A DNA stretch of 64,000 bases from Companilactobacillus huachuanensis (GTDB taxonomy: Bacteria; Bacillota; Bacilli; Lactobacillales; Lactobacillaceae), in the NCBI RefSeq assembly GCF_005404815.1, contig NZ_BJDF01000002.1, positions 124,001 through 188,000 of the forward strand. Reading direction: 5' to 3'. Position numbers and translations under genes: made by a program. Positions 48,616 to 58,865 of this stretch are shown here, piece after piece (position 1 is the first letter of the stretch; the number at the start of each line of letters is the position of its first letter). The notes below the pieces were generated by a model. It made no database searches. It saw only the letters and a list, made by a program, of their open reading frames with translations, and was not told the origin of the DNA.

Positions 48616-50845
48616 GCAAGTCACCCTTTAAGAAAGTTGTTATCTTTTCCTCATCATTATAGGAAAAATAATACCAATTAATCATACCATAATCAGCTGT
48701 ATTAAAATATTGCACTCGATGCTTCTGTAACCGCTGCAATGTTTCCTGATTGGGATGACCATAGCGATTATTAACTCCGGCAGAAATAAATCCCAATTTA
48801 GGTTTAGTTTTCTCTAGCAAATCGTTACTAGTGGCAGTTTTAGATCCATGATGCCCAAGTTTCAAATAATCAATCTGAAAATTCTTATCATTTAAAATTG
48901 ACTTCTCACCAGCACTATCAAGATCCCCTGGAAAAAGCCATTTTTTATTCTTGATTTTGGCGAATAACGTTAAAGAATCACCATTTTCGCCAATGCCTTT
49001 TTTCTTAGGCCACAATACTTGCCACTTGATAACCCCGGTATCAACAATATCGCCTTGTCGTAAATTCTTAAATTTTATCTCTGGATGTTGCTTGATTGCC
49101 CGTTTAATACGGGGATTATCTTCTAATCCAATACCAAAATTAACTTCCTTCACTGGAAATTTATTTAACATTATATCCAAATTACCAATATGATCGACAT
49201 CCTTGTGCGAAATAAATATTTTATCAATGTAGCTGATTCCCTGAGATTTCAAAAAAGGAATCGTACTATTCTCAACTTGATTACTGCTAGTTCTCTTGGC
49301 CCATGGTTTACTTGGAAAGCTCGATTTTCCTGCAACGTCGATTAAAAAGGTCTTTCGCTGCAACGGAGTCGTAACTAAAATGCTGTCCCCTTGACCAACA
49401 TCTATCAGACTGACTGAACCGAACAAAGGAAACTTATTTAAAATAACACAACCAACAAATATAACCGTATATTGCCACAAGTATTTATTCCAAAATGTTT
49501 TGCTTTCGATATAAAACAGCACGATTACCACTAAAATAATTACAATTGCGATTGGAAATTTACCAGTAATAAATGTATTAGTAGGATTCATCGTTAACAT
49601 CTCAAGAAAACTATAGAATTTTTCAAAAAAATAATTTGGAATCTGCCAAAATTTCCAATCGACCGTTAGTGAAGAAACCAATGTTACCGGCAAGATGATA
49701 TAGGTAAATAGTGGAATGAACATTACATTTGCTAATAATGTCAACCAATTGAATTGAAACGTATAAAAACTAATCAGGGGCAGACTAACTAGATTCATTT
49801 TAAATACGGTCAGCAAAAAATTAGATTCTTTGTACAAATAAAGAATTGCAAAAGATAGCAAAAAGCTCAATTGACCTCCCATTTCAATTATTGCAAAGGG
49901 ATAAATCATTAAACAGATCATCATTGTCAAACTAAAAACATCCAATTTACTCCACGAAACTTTAAACCTGCCTAATATGATTCCTACCATGGCTAAAACA
50001 ATTGCACGCCAAATACCACTCTTAGAACCTACCAAAATTCCATAGCATGGCAGTAAAATCAGCATAATATCATTGATCCACTCAACTGGGATTCTAAGGT
50101 ATGATGTAATTTTTTTGATGATCGTCAACAAAATTAATACGTGAAGCCCTGATAAACTGAACAGATGAATCACACCCAAGACGCTGAGTATTTTGAGGAA
50201 ATTTTTATCTGGATTTGCCGTGTATCCAACGATAAGACTTTGAGCGTGAATCCTGAGCCACTTAGGTAAATGCGTCAAATGTTGAATAATATGTATTCGT
50301 AAAACATTTATTTTATCTAAAACTGTTTTTGCATGATATGTACTTACTTTTCCAATTTGATTCAATTCCACTGTATAGTGAATATTTTTATGATAAGCAT
50401 ATTTTTTAAAGTTAAATTCACCGATATTACGTGGTCCAGTAATTGCAGTCACTTTTTTAATTTTTACTGGTGCCTCGACAATATCAGTCTGCTGTTCCCA
50501 AGCAGCCTGTTCTTGCTTGGATTTCAATTTATAAACGAATCTGACCGTTTGCTCATCATTACGTAGTTGTCCGCTTAGCAGATCGCCATTAATCGAAAAG
50601 GTATCAGGTGAAAAAATTGCGTTCGAAAAATGTGGCATCATTGGTCGTAAACTTTGTTCTAATAACTGACAACGTATCAAAAATATCCCGGCAACTAACC
50701 CGACAACTATCAGTAAACGCCCATTCCTCAACCAAAAAATTCTCAATAAAACTATTACTAAAAAAAATACTAGCCAACTTGATTCAAAATAAATAGTTAT
50801 CAATAGAATGACCACTATGGTGGGAAATATTAGTAATCCTTTCAT
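48590..50845 (-). CDS. comEC: DNA internalisation protein ComEC/Rec2
   Basis: Membrane channel for DNA uptake in natural competence, 751 aa. An N-terminal hydrophobic part is followed by the competence domain (LFSLSGLHVLILLTIIKK near residue 235, GSKSGIWRAIVLAMVG) and a C-terminal metallo-beta-lactamase domain with DVGQGDSILV, FISHKDVDHIGN and LGHHGSKTAT. Length and motifs are intact. Lies directly after comEA. Confidence 0.95.
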   Translation of the reverse strand: MKGLLIFPTIVVILLITIYFESSWLVFFLVIVLLRIFWLRNGRLLIVVGLVAGIFLIRCQLLEQSLRPMMPHFSNAIFSPDTFSINGDLLSGQLRNDEQTVRFVYKLKSKQEQAAWEQQTDIVEAPVKIKKVTAITGPRNIGEFNFKKYAYHKNIHYTVELNQIGKVSTYHAKTVLDKINVLRIHIIQHLTHLPKWLRIHAQSLIVGYTANPDKNFLKILSVLGVIHLFSLSGLHVLILLTIIKKITSYLRIPVEWINDIMLILLPCYGILVGSKSGIWRAIVLAMVGIILGRFKVSWSKLDVFSLTMMICLMIYPFAIIEMGGQLSFLLSFAILYLYKESNFLLTVFKMNLVSLPLISFYTFQFNWLTLLANVMFIPLFTYIILPVTLVSSLTVDWKFWQIPNYFFEKFYSFLEMLTMNPTNTFITGKFPIAIVIILVVIVLFYIESKTFWNKYLWQYTVIFVGCVILNKFPLFGSVSLIDVGQGDSILVTTPLQRKTFLIDVAGKSSFPSKPWAKRTSSNQVENSTIPFLKSQGISYIDKIFISHKDVDHIGNLDIMLNKFPVKEVNFGIGLEDNPRIKRAIKQHPEIKFKNLRQGDIVDTGVIKWQVLWPKKKGIGENGDSLTLFAKIKNKKWLFPGDLDSAGEKSILNDKNFQIDYLKLGHHGSKTATSNDLLEKTKPKLGFISAGVNNRYGHPNQETLQRLQKHRVQYFNTADYGMINWYYFSYNDEEKITTFLKGDLLENNRTKK

Positions 50846-50848
50846 CGA

Positions 50849-51472
50849 TTAAACAGTCAATTGATCTTTCAAGGAGTCCAAACTTTTGTCACCAATACCT
50901 GAAACTTTTGTTAAATCGTGCAATTGTTTAAATTCACCATTTTTCTCCCGAAATGCAATAATTTTTTCAGCTTTTTTTGGTCCGATACCCGAAACACCCT
51001 TAAAGTCGTCAACTGTAGCTGTATTGATATTGACTACTTTCTTATCACCACTATTGTTTTCCCCACCATTTTTGGCTGCACTAGCACCTTTTTCACCCAC
51101 TACTGGAACGTAAATCTGCATTTGATCAGTTAATTTTTTAGCCTGATTTAATTGCTTTACATCAGCATTAGAGCCCGCTCCACCAGCCATCTTCAGAGCA
51201 TCTTGAACAATGGCACCATTTTGCAGTCGATAAACTCCAGGTGTCTTAACCGCCCCCTGAATATCGACCACGACAATTTTATTTTTAGTTACCTTGGGAT
51301 TTTTTTCTTCTTTTTTTGACGCTGAGACCTTAGTTTCCGTTTTAAGATCATTTTTAACCATTGATGTTTTATGACCTTGAAGTACCAAATAACCTGTTCC
51401 TAAGGCAATTATTACCACTCCAAGTAAAACCAACATCTTATTACGTTTCAAATAATTCAAAATATTTTCCAT
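50849..51472 (-). CDS. comEA: Competence DNA-binding protein ComEA
   Basis: Membrane-anchored DNA receptor, 207 aa. One N-terminal membrane segment (residues 13-30), a SLBB-like beta domain (VVDIQGAVKTPGVYRL), a linker rich in A, G and N, and two helix-hairpin-helix motifs (VNINTATVDDFKGVSGIGPKKAEKII, LTKVSGIGDKSLDSL split). The ATG at 51472 follows GAGGTG. Operon with comEC. Confidence 0.94.
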   Translation of the reverse strand: MENILNYLKRNKMLVLLGVVIIALGTGYLVLQGHKTSMVKNDLKTETKVSASKKEEKNPKVTKNKIVVVDIQGAVKTPGVYRLQNGAIVQDALKMAGGAGSNADVKQLNQAKKLTDQMQIYVPVVGEKGASAAKNGGENNSGDKKVVNINTATVDDFKGVSGIGPKKAEKIIAFREKNGEFKQLHDLTKVSGIGDKSLDSLKDQLTV

Positions 51473-51496
51473 CTCTATCACCTCAAAAAAAATTAC

Positions 51497-51525
51497 GAAA
51501 AAAAACAGCCCTTATTTGGACTGTT
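51497..51525 (-). terminator. Terminator of the SepM-like gene
   Basis: Stem ACAGTCC/GGGCTGT with one wobble and a T-run of eight on the minus strand, overlapping the gene end. Confidence 0.8.
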
Positions 51526-52567
51526 TCGTTTTTTCTAGATAATTAATGGCATCATTCAAGTTTTTCACTGGAACAATTTTCATCTTGGTATGCAGTTTCT
51601 TAGCAGCACTGAGTGCCAAATGATAGTTATTTACATAGCCAGGTTCATATTTCTTAATTTCTTTAGTAACCGGATCGTCTGGAGCAAAGAAAATCGTAGC
51701 ACCTTCCTCAGAAGCAGCATAGACCTTTTTCTCAATCCCGCCGATTGGTCCAACAGTTCCATCAGGAGCAATCGTTCCAGTACCAGCAATTGTCCGGCCA
51801 GCTTTCAAATCTTTATTGGCGACTTGCGAATAAACCTGCAGCGTAAACATTAAGCCCGCTGAAGGTCCTCCAATTTGCCCAGCATTAATTTTAGTTGGGG
51901 GATTTCCCTCAGCTTCAGTATCATCAGTTAAAGTGATTCCAAGGCCAAATCGTTTCGTATCGGCCAGTTTAACTAACTTACCCGAAGCAGTCTTTTTCTT
52001 GCCATCTCGTAAGAAACTTATTTTCACTGTCGAATGCTTATCTTGTTTTCGAACATACTTGATAAATTGATCAGCATTGGTGAAGTGATAACCATTGATA
52101 GAAGTGATTGTATCACCCATTTCCAGCTTCTTCTTGAAGTCAGAATTACTCATGATATCCATCACATATACGCCTAAATATTTCTTAGTAAATGGTTTGT
52201 CAGCCTTAGAATACGCCGCCTGCACAGCACTATTTTGGGCTGATTTCATATAAAACTGTTGAACTTTAAAATATTCTTGACTATTTTCATCGCCCATTAA
52301 ATCTTTTTGCGAATAAATTGTTTCAAAATTATTTCCTAATGATTTTAACAAAGTAAACGGCGTCCCTTGAATAATCCCCACGGTCGTCAAAAGCAAATTC
52401 CCTTTTTTCTTATCGTGTTTGCCATCCACTTTGACAAATTGTGAGGTATCTTCTGCAGTTCCAGGCACTTCCAAATAATAACCCGTAGGGGTCAAGAAAA
52501 ATGCTGCCACCACAATAATTATGAAGATTGCACTTAAAACTTTGTTTCTGGTTTTATTAAATTTCAA
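51512..52567 (-). CDS. SepM/YlbL-family PDZ serine protease
   Basis: Membrane-anchored Lon-type protease, 351 aa. One N-terminal membrane segment (10-28), a PDZ domain (about 130-200, YVMDIMSNSDFKKKLEMGD) and a Lon-like catalytic domain with S236 in GGPSAG and K281 in GGIEKK, 45 residues apart as in Lon. Relatives process competence pheromones in streptococci. The start is TTG 52567 behind AGGAAGGA. Confidence 0.9.
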   Translation of the reverse strand: MKFNKTRNKVLSAIFIIIVVAAFFLTPTGYYLEVPGTAEDTSQFVKVDGKHDKKKGNLLLTTVGIIQGTPFTLLKSLGNNFETIYSQKDLMGDENSQEYFKVQQFYMKSAQNSAVQAAYSKADKPFTKKYLGVYVMDIMSNSDFKKKLEMGDTITSINGYHFTNADQFIKYVRKQDKHSTVKISFLRDGKKKTASGKLVKLADTKRFGLGITLTDDTEAEGNPPTKINAGQIGGPSAGLMFTLQVYSQVANKDLKAGRTIAGTGTIAPDGTVGPIGGIEKKVYAASEEGATIFFAPDDPVTKEIKKYEPGYVNNYHLALSAAKKLHTKMKIVPVKNLNDAINYLEKTKQSK

Positions 52568-52573
52568 AATAGG

Positions 52574-53065
52574 CTAGTCCTTCCTATACTTCTCTATCAA
52601 CGCCTGAGCCACTGCTGGAGGAACAAACCCTGAAATATCCCCGCCAAAACTAGCGACCTCCTTCATCATTGATGAAGATATCGTAGCATATCTATTATCT
52701 GCTAGCAGGAATATTGTTTCAATTTTTTTATCTAAAATTTTATTGATAGCCGAAATGCCCGACTCATACTTGAAATCGTCAGCAGTCCGCATTGAACGTA
52801 CTAAAAAATTAGCTCCCAAATCCTGAGCCAACTTAACCGTCAATTCACCTTTTGAATTGACAATTTCAACATTTTCCAAATCTTTTATCTCTGCTTCAAT
52901 AAAAGCTTTCTTTTCTTCATAAGTGAATAAATACTTTTTGGAAGTATTTGTCATTGGCGCCACGTACAATTTATCAAACAGTTTGGCAGACCGATGAATA
53001 ATATCTAAATGACCATATGTAATTGGGTCAAAGCTTCCAACAAAGAGTCCAATTTTTTGAGACAT
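52574..53065 (-). CDS. coaD: Phosphopantetheine adenylyltransferase
   Basis: Fourth step of coenzyme A synthesis, 163 aa. GSFDPITYGHLDII carries the TxGH motif, and DNRYATISSSMMKEVASFGGDISGFVP (split motif) contains the ISSS segment. The ATG at 53065 has GGAGG upstream and fits the family; a frame opening at 53092 lies in rsmD. Confidence 0.95.
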   Translation of the reverse strand: MSQKIGLFVGSFDPITYGHLDIIHRSAKLFDKLYVAPMTNTSKKYLFTYEEKKAFIEAEIKDLENVEIVNSKGELTVKLAQDLGANFLVRSMRTADDFKYESGISAINKILDKKIETIFLLADNRYATISSSMMKEVASFGGDISGFVPPAVAQALIEKYRKD

Positions 53066-53066
53066 G

Positions 53067-53618
53067 CTATCCTCCAAATTGATACAATGCAACCTTTGTA
53101 TCTTTATAACGTTTTTCTTTAATTAAATCTATTCGACCAAAGTCATTCAAATCAATATCGTAATCCGTCTCATCAACAATAATGGCATCCGGATTCAAAA
53201 GATCCTGCTCAACCAAATCCTTGATTATTTGTTCAGTGATTTTCATTCGATATGGTGGATCTAAAAAAACTAAATCGAATTTCACACCGTCAGCTGCAAA
53301 CTTCTGTAAAGCCTCTGTAGCTGCGGTCTTCATAACTACAAAACTTTCTTCAGCATGGGTCTTTTCAATGTTTTCTTTAATGGTATTGATAGCCTTATAG
53401 GCCTTGTCGACCAAATAAGCTTGTCCATACCCACGAGAGACAGCTTCAATGCCTAAACTACCTGTACCGGCAAATAAGTCCAAAGCAACCCCATCAACCA
53501 TGTAAGGGGACAACATGCTAAAAACAGCCTCTTTAACTTTGGACGAAGTAGGACGAGTATTATCTGTTGGTACCGCCTTTAAATTTAAACCACGGAACTT
53601 TCCTGAAACAACTTTCAT
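53067..53618 (-). CDS. rsmD: 16S rRNA (guanine(966)-N(2))-methyltransferase RsmD
   Basis: Modifies G966 of 16S rRNA using S-adenosylmethionine, 183 aa. DLFAGTGSLGIEAVSRG binds SAM and LVFLDPPYRM is the catalytic DPPY. It ends one base before coaD starts, as is common in this order. Confidence 0.94.
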   Translation of the reverse strand: MKVVSGKFRGLNLKAVPTDNTRPTSSKVKEAVFSMLSPYMVDGVALDLFAGTGSLGIEAVSRGYGQAYLVDKAYKAINTIKENIEKTHAEESFVVMKTAATEALQKFAADGVKFDLVFLDPPYRMKITEQIIKDLVEQDLLNPDAIIVDETDYDIDLNDFGRIDLIKEKRYKDTKVALYQFGG

Positions 53619-53622
53619 AAGA

Positions 53623-53886
53623 CTAATCTTCCTCTTCAGTACTCTTGGATTTTAAAACAAAATGTTCATCAAGTTCTTTACGATGGCCCAAAGATACCCT
53701 CTTAACATAATTTTTTGAAGTTAATTCTTTTCTTATTTCCGGTAACTTACTTGAATTAACATAAATCATTACATATTTCATCTTAGGAGAAGTGTAGTAA
53801 ATTGTGCCATAACGTTGCAATTTCTTTCTCCATTTTAATGAGTAGACCCAGACATAAAGTGCCTGGCGCTCTACTTTTTTATACAT
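53623..53886 (-). CDS. ylbG: YlbG-family protein (DUF2129)
   Basis: 87-aa conserved protein beginning MYKKVERQALYVWVYSLK, typical of DUF2129, found next to rsmD and coaD in Firmicutes. Start ATG 53886 with GGTGA upstream. No function is established; basic, no membrane segment. Confidence 0.88.
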   Translation of the reverse strand: MYKKVERQALYVWVYSLKWRKKLQRYGTIYYTSPKMKYVMIYVNSSKLPEIRKELTSKNYVKRVSLGHRKELDEHFVLKSKSTEEED

Positions 53887-53890
53887 AGGA

Positions 53891-55069
53891 TCACCCTTTT
53901 TTAATTTTTTCAAATTTAGCAGTTGCCTCAAGATTCAAGACCACTCCTAACGCTACTGACAAGATTAAGAGACTTGAGCCACCATAACTAATAAATGGCA
54001 GAGTAACACCAGTCAATGGAATCAAACCTAGCAGTCCCCCAACATTCAAAATGATTTGAATCAAAATCATCGTTGCCACACCATAATAAATCAATGAATT
54101 ATAAGTCTTTTTTGATCTGAAACCTAAAGAAATCATTCGCATAATAATAATAAACAATAGACTTAAAATAAATGCTACACCGACAAAGCCCAATTCTTCA
54201 CTAACAATCGACATAATAAAATCAGTATGTGGTTCAGGTAAATAGCCACGCTTTTGAATACTATTCCCTAACCCAACACCGAATACACCACCATTACTGA
54301 TGGCGTAAAAAGAGTTGACCAATTGTGCTCCAGATTTTTGTTCCAATTGGAATGGATGTTGCATTGCTAAAAATCGTTGATAGGCATAATTATGCTTTAC
54401 AAACATGGGAGGAAACTTGGTAATAATAACCACCATACCGGTAAAGACAACTAATAACACTCCACTCAATTCTGCAATGAGTCGCCCTGGAATAGTTGAT
54501 GCCGACAGTAGAACTAGTGTAATCAATGACAGGATCAATGCCCCACCAATATCAGGTTGTAAGAAAACCATCACGATCATTACAATAACAATTATCAAAG
54601 GCTGCAATACTTCCAGAAATACTTCTTTCCAACCCTGCTTACTCAATAAACGATTTTGCTTATTGGTTAAGAATAACGCTAAATACATTATAAAAAATAA
54701 TTTAGCTAATTCCAAAGGCTGAAAATTTATCAGTCCCAGATTAATCCAGGCCGACGCACCATTGATACGACTACTGGGAACAAATTTGGCTCGCAGCAAT
54801 AAATAAAGCAATGAAATTCCTGTTACCAACATGACGATACTCAAGATTCGCTGACTTTTAAAAATCTTTTCTTTCAACATGAATGTCACATAACAAAGAA
54901 AGAGCCCCATGACGGCATACGTTGACTGTTTGATCAAGTACTGATCAGTTTTACCGCCAACCACTAATGCATTGTAAAAACTGGCGGAATAAACCATCAC
55001 AATGCCAATGCCCAAAAGCAAGATGTATGGAATGACTATCCATAAGTCTATTTTCCTTAATTTTTTCAC
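53891..55069 (-). CDS. ftsW: Peptidoglycan glycosyltransferase FtsW
   Basis: SEDS polymerase for septal peptidoglycan, 392 aa, about ten membrane helices. The catalytic region contains AYQRFLAMQHPF, SNGGVFGVGLGNSIQKRGYLPE split and PHTDFIMSIVSEELGFVG, which favour FtsW over RodA. The start is GTG 55069 with AGGAG 7 bases before; the overlapping ATG opens only one codon. It ends four bases before ylbG. Confidence 0.93.
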   Translation of the reverse strand: MKKLRKIDLWIVIPYILLLGIGIVMVYSASFYNALVVGGKTDQYLIKQSTYAVMGLFLCYVTFMLKEKIFKSQRILSIVMLVTGISLLYLLLRAKFVPSSRINGASAWINLGLINFQPLELAKLFFIMYLALFLTNKQNRLLSKQGWKEVFLEVLQPLIIVIVMIVMVFLQPDIGGALILSLITLVLLSASTIPGRLIAELSGVLLVVFTGMVVIITKFPPMFVKHNYAYQRFLAMQHPFQLEQKSGAQLVNSFYAISNGGVFGVGLGNSIQKRGYLPEPHTDFIMSIVSEELGFVGVAFILSLLFIIIMRMISLGFRSKKTYNSLIYYGVATMILIQIILNVGGLLGLIPLTGVTLPFISYGGSSLLILSVALGVVLNLEATAKFEKIKKG

Positions 55070-55200
55070 ATTTTATCTCCTAAAATCTGATAATAAGATT
55101 ATACCACCAAACAAATGGAGAAAAAAACTGACTCGATTGGTATTGAAATTTGCTGGTCTTCTGAACTGAAAATGATTAATTCGCGAATTAATCAATTAAA

Positions 55201-55270
55201 GTTTGAAACGTTTGAAAGACGAAACAATAATATAATTATTATTTTTACAGGCCTAGAGCTAATTTATATA
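55201..55270 (+). repeat. Partial leader copy of the dispersed repeat
   Basis: Matches the left leader of the family (GTTTGAAAGACGAAACAATAA, TTTACAGGCCTAGAGCTAA) directly before a fuller copy, so it is a tandem fragment. Confidence 0.6.
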
Positions 55271-55275
55271 TATAA

Positions 55276-55580
55276 CTGAAGGTTGAAAAGCGAGAAATTA
55301 ATATAGGCGTTGTTATTACAGACCTAAAGTTAATTTATTTGCATAATTAGGAGTTTTCGCTTTATTATTCCTTTCATAAAAAAGTCAAACTAGTTGGAAG
55401 AGCTGAGAGTATTCATTTGCAGCGAAAGTGGCGTTATTGCTTCAGCAATTACACCACCGGGCGCGTTGAAGACTCGCGGGTTTTGCGAGGCTTCAACCGA
55501 GGCTTGAGACCGTTCCCCAGGCTCGAGCCGTTCCGCGCAGCAAATGCATACTCTCAGCTCTGGAAACGGCATACTTAACC
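55276..55580 (+). repeat. Dispersed palindromic repeat, nearly full copy
   Basis: Left end CTGAAGGTTGAAAAG, leader, then the conserved core almost identical to 47137-47453 (third hairpin changed to TTGAGACC/GGCTCGA). The right flank reaches ACGGCATACTTAAC but the outer terminal repeat is lost. Fills most of 55070-55648. Confidence 0.82.
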
Positions 55581-55601
55581 TTATAAAATTAATTAAACCA
55601 A

Positions 55602-55638
55602 AGAAAAAAGAGGTTAGGACAATTGTCCCAAACCCCTT
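55602..55638 (-). terminator. Terminator of typA
   Basis: 13-bp near-perfect stem (AAGGGGTTTGGGAC with GTCCTAACCTCTT) and TTTTTTC on the minus strand. Confidence 0.85.
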
Positions 55639-55648
55639 AAAATATTAA

Positions 55649-57490
55649 TTATTTTGAATTCTTCTTTGATTTATCAAACTTCTTACGTTCGTTTGTGCTC
55701 AAAATCTTCTTACGTAATCTAACACTTTCAGGTGTTACTTCACAAAGTTCGTCTTCGTTTAAGAATTCGATTGATTGTTCTAGTGACATATCTTTAGGTG
55801 TCTTGATAGCGGCAGCATGATCTTTACCAGCGGCACGAGTATTTGTAAGGTTCTTACCTTTAGTAACAGTAACAGCGATGTCTTGATCACGGCTACTTTC
55901 ACCAACAATCATACCCTCATAAACGTCAACAGCGGCACCGATAAATAATGTACCACGATCTTCAACTGATTGTAGTGAATATGTAGTTGATGGACCTTGG
56001 TTGATTGAAACCAAAGCACCAGTTCTTCTACCTGGGTTCCAGTTCTTAACAACTGGCTTGTATTCTGAGAATGTATGGTTCAAAATACCGTAACCACCAG
56101 TCATTGAAAGGAATTCTGTTGAATAACCGATCAATCCACGTGAAGGTGCTGAGAAAATAAGTCTTGTTTGACCATTTCCAGTACTTTCCATGTTAACCAT
56201 GTCACCTTTTCTTTGAGACATTGAATCGATAACTGAACCAACGTATTCGTCAGGTGTATCGATAGTTACCTCTTCAAAAGGTTCGCACTTCTTGTTGTCG
56301 ATATTCTTGTAGATAACTTCTGGACGTGATAGTTGTAATTCGAAACCTTCACGACGCATTTCTTCAACAAGGATTGACAAGTGAAGTTCACCACGACCTG
56401 AAACCATCCAAGCACCGGCTTGATCAGTATCTTCAACCTTCAATGAAACATCTGTATGTAGTTGCTTTCTTAAACGGTCTTCGATCTTTCTAGCAGTAAC
56501 TTGTGTACCTTCACGACCAGCAAACGGAGAGTTGTTTTGTAAGAACATCATCTTCAATGTTGGTTCATCGATACGTAGCAATGGAAGTGCTTCTTGATGG
56601 TCAACTGGTGTAACAGTTTCACCAACGAAAATGTCTTCCATACCAGAAACAGCAATTAAGTCTCCGGCCTTAGCTTCGTCAATTTCAACACGGTTTAGAC
56701 CCATGAAACCAAATAATTTAGTAACACGGAAATTCTTTGTTGAACCGTCAAGTTTCATAACGGTAACATTGTCACCAACTTTGATCTTTCCACGGAAAAT
56801 ACGTCCGATACCGATACGACCAAGGTAATCGTTGTAATCCAACAATGCAACTTGGAATTGTAGAGGTTCGTCTGAATTATCTATTGGAGCTGGAATAGTC
56901 TTCAAAATTGTGTCGAACAATGGGTTCATAGTATGTTCTTGATCGGCTGGATCATCTGAGTAACTTGAAGTACCGTTAATAGCTGAAGCGTAAATAACTG
57001 GGAAATCAAGTTGTGTATCATCAGCACCTAATTCGATAAATAGTTCAAGAACTTCGTCAACTACTTCTGCAGGACGAGCACCTGGTCTATCGATTTTGTT
57101 GATAACAACGATAGGTGTTAAATGTTGTTCCAAAGCTTTTTTCAAGACAAAACGTGTTTGAGGCATTGTACCTTCATATGCATCAACAACTAGAAGTACA
57201 CCATCAACCATCTTCATGATACGTTCAACTTCACCACCGAAGTCAGCATGTCCTGGTGTATCCAAAATGTTGATTTTCTTACCTTGGTAATCAACAGCTG
57301 TATTCTTAGAAAGGATTGTGATACCACGTTCTCTTTCAATAGCATTTGAATCAAGGGCACGATCTTGAATTTCGTAGTGCTTTCCTAGTGTGTCTGATTG
57401 TTTTAACATTTCGTTAACTAATGTAGTCTTACCGTGGTCAACGTGAGCGATGATCGCAATGTTTCTAATATCTTCTCTTCTCTTAGTCAA
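55649..57490 (-). CDS. typA: Translational GTPase TypA/BipA
   Basis: Ribosome-associated GTPase linked to stress and cold growth, 613 aa. G1 [11 protein letters not shown]2 RGITI, G3 [11 protein letters not shown] and G4 NKIDRP are intact; the C-terminal domain ([15 protein letters not shown]) is typical. The start is TTG 57490 behind GGAAGGAAG; no ATG fits. Confidence 0.95.
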   Translation of the reverse strand: MTKRREDIRNIAIIAHVDHGKTTLVNEMLKQSDTLGKHYEIQDRALDSNAIERERGITILSKNTAVDYQGKKINILDTPGHADFGGEVERIMKMVDGVLLVVDAYEGTMPQTRFVLKKALEQHLTPIVVINKIDRPGARPAEVVDEVLELFIELGADDTQLDFPVIYASAINGTSSYSDDPADQEHTMNPLFDTILKTIPAPIDNSDEPLQFQVALLDYNDYLGRIGIGRIFRGKIKVGDNVTVMKLDGSTKNFRVTKLFGFMGLNRVEIDEAKAGDLIAVSGMEDIFVGETVTPVDHQEALPLLRIDEPTLKMMFLQNNSPFAGREGTQVTARKIEDRLRKQLHTDVSLKVEDTDQAGAWMVSGRGELHLSILVEEMRREGFELQLSRPEVIYKNIDNKKCEPFEEVTIDTPDEYVGSVIDSMSQRKGDMVNMESTGNGQTRLIFSAPSRGLIGYSTEFLSMTGGYGILNHTFSEYKPVVKNWNPGRRTGALVSINQGPSTTYSLQSVEDRGTLFIGAAVDVYEGMIVGESSRDQDIAVTVTKGKNLTNTRAAGKDHAAAIKTPKDMSLEQSIEFLNEDELCEVTPESVRLRKKILSTNERKKFDKSKKNSK

Positions 57491-57532
57491 GTTAGTTCTT
57501 CCTTCCGTAAATACGTGTTTAAATTACTTGCA

Positions 57533-57562
57533 ATAAAAAAACTGTGAATGACTGTCACAGTT
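57533..57562 (-). terminator. Terminator of the inositol-phosphatase-like gene
   Basis: 8-bp perfect stem AACTGTGA/TCACAGTT with a T-run on the minus strand. Confidence 0.88.
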
Positions 57563-57564
57563 CA

Positions 57565-58344
57565 CTAACGCGTTTTAAGTGTCATTAGTGCTTCAGAAAC
57601 AACTTTCTGAGTACCAACTATTACGACTTGTGATTCTAACATATTTATTGGGGCACCGTCAATACTTACGACACTCATCCCTGCTGCCTCACACATAACG
57701 CGTCCAGCGGCTAAATCCCAAGGAGCTAAGTATGACATATACATGACTTCTTTGCCAGTCAGAAGGTGACCGAAAATAATTCCGGCACTTCCATAAACTC
57801 GAAAACCACTGCTCTTTTTAATGACATCTTGAACGGCAAATTTATTTGCCAAGGCCATTGGAGCGGATACATCAACTAAACCTTCTACCAAGGGAAGATT
57901 CTTTGGATTATCGATCTTTTGATTATTAACAAACAATCCAATTTCTTTACCACCGTGATAAATTTTATTATCCATAACGTCTATAATAGCACCATTTAAT
58001 GGTTCACCGTCAATGTAAGCGCCAATCATAGATGCAAAATTATCTCCGCGCTTAACAAAATTCATTGTTCCATCGATTGGATCAACAAAGAAAACTAGCC
58101 CTGACATATCCTTAACAAGGTCGCCATAGCCTTCCTCACTGACAATTGTTGCATCTGGATAAGCTTTTTTTATTTCACTATTAACAAACTGTTCAGTCTT
58201 TTTATCAAAATTAGTTACCAAGTCGTTGCGATTTTTTTTCGTTGCGACTGACATCTTCTTGATTGAATCTTCGCGCAACTTCTCGCCAACTTGGTTGAGT
58301 AGTTTTACTAAAAAAGCATCAATTTCCTTGCTATCTACTTTCAT
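57565..58344 (-). CDS. Inositol monophosphatase-family protein
   Basis: Mg2+-dependent phosphatase, 259 aa. VSEEGYGD, the metal site DPIDGTMNFVKRG and the C-terminal WDLAAGRVMCEAAG are intact. The ATG at 58344 (MKVDSKEI) has AGGA upstream and overlaps the end of the UPF0223 gene by 14 bases. Members may act on inositol phosphate, NADP or 3'-phosphoadenosine phosphate; which one is unknown. Confidence 0.9.
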   Translation of the reverse strand: MKVDSKEIDAFLVKLLNQVGEKLREDSIKKMSVATKKNRNDLVTNFDKKTEQFVNSEIKKAYPDATIVSEEGYGDLVKDMSGLVFFVDPIDGTMNFVKRGDNFASMIGAYIDGEPLNGAIIDVMDNKIYHGGKEIGLFVNNQKIDNPKNLPLVEGLVDVSAPMALANKFAVQDVIKKSSGFRVYGSAGIIFGHLLTGKEVMYMSYLAPWDLAAGRVMCEAAGMSVVSIDGAPINMLESQVVIVGTQKVVSEALMTLKTR

Positions 58345-58621
58345 TTCTAATCCTGACTTTCTCACTGTTTTTTGCTTGTTGGCACTGTTTGAAAACTTGA
58401 TAGATCGAATAGCCTGATTCTAATTCAAATTCCTTGCCTAACCTCTTTTGTTCCATCTTCATTGGAACAACTTGTTGAAACGAACGATATTTCTGTAAAA
58501 ATTCATCACGTTTAACACCGGATTCGTAAGCCTTTTCTACTGCATTGTATAGTGCAATCACAGTCACGATATCTGCCTGTGTCCAAGCTTCATCAAGTGG
58601 ATAACTATAGTTATCTTGCAT
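58331..58621 (-). CDS. UPF0223-family protein
   Basis: 96-aa small helical protein of the YktA type (SYPLDEAWTQADIVTVIALYNAVEKAYE). The ATG at 58621 has GGAG upstream; the longer frame to 58747 has no site. Function unknown; coupled with the inositol-phosphatase-like gene as in other Firmicutes. Confidence 0.88.
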   Translation of the reverse strand: MQDNYSYPLDEAWTQADIVTVIALYNAVEKAYESGVKRDEFLQKYRSFQQVVPMKMEQKRLGKEFELESGYSIYQVFKQCQQAKNSEKVRIRNESR

Positions 58622-58774
58622 AGAATTTACTCCTTCTAGTTTCTTCTTAAAAACTGCTATTTCCAGTTTCAAGGGACATGCACCACCTCTGGAGACGACA
58701 TATTTAATAAATAGCACAATGCGTTTTAAATTTCTATAATTAGTCAATCCAAAGAAACCTTGAGTCTACTATAC

Positions 58775-58805
58775 AAAAAAAGCGATGTAATTGCATCGCT
58801 TTTTT
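58775..58805 (-). terminator. Terminator of the pdh operon
   Basis: Perfect stem AAAAAGCGATG/CATCGCTTTTT around a short loop with T-run on the minus strand. Confidence 0.9.
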
Positions 58806-58865
58806 GATTAATTAATTTATTTAGTATACGAAACGAAACTATTTCGGTTTCTAAATAAGCATAGC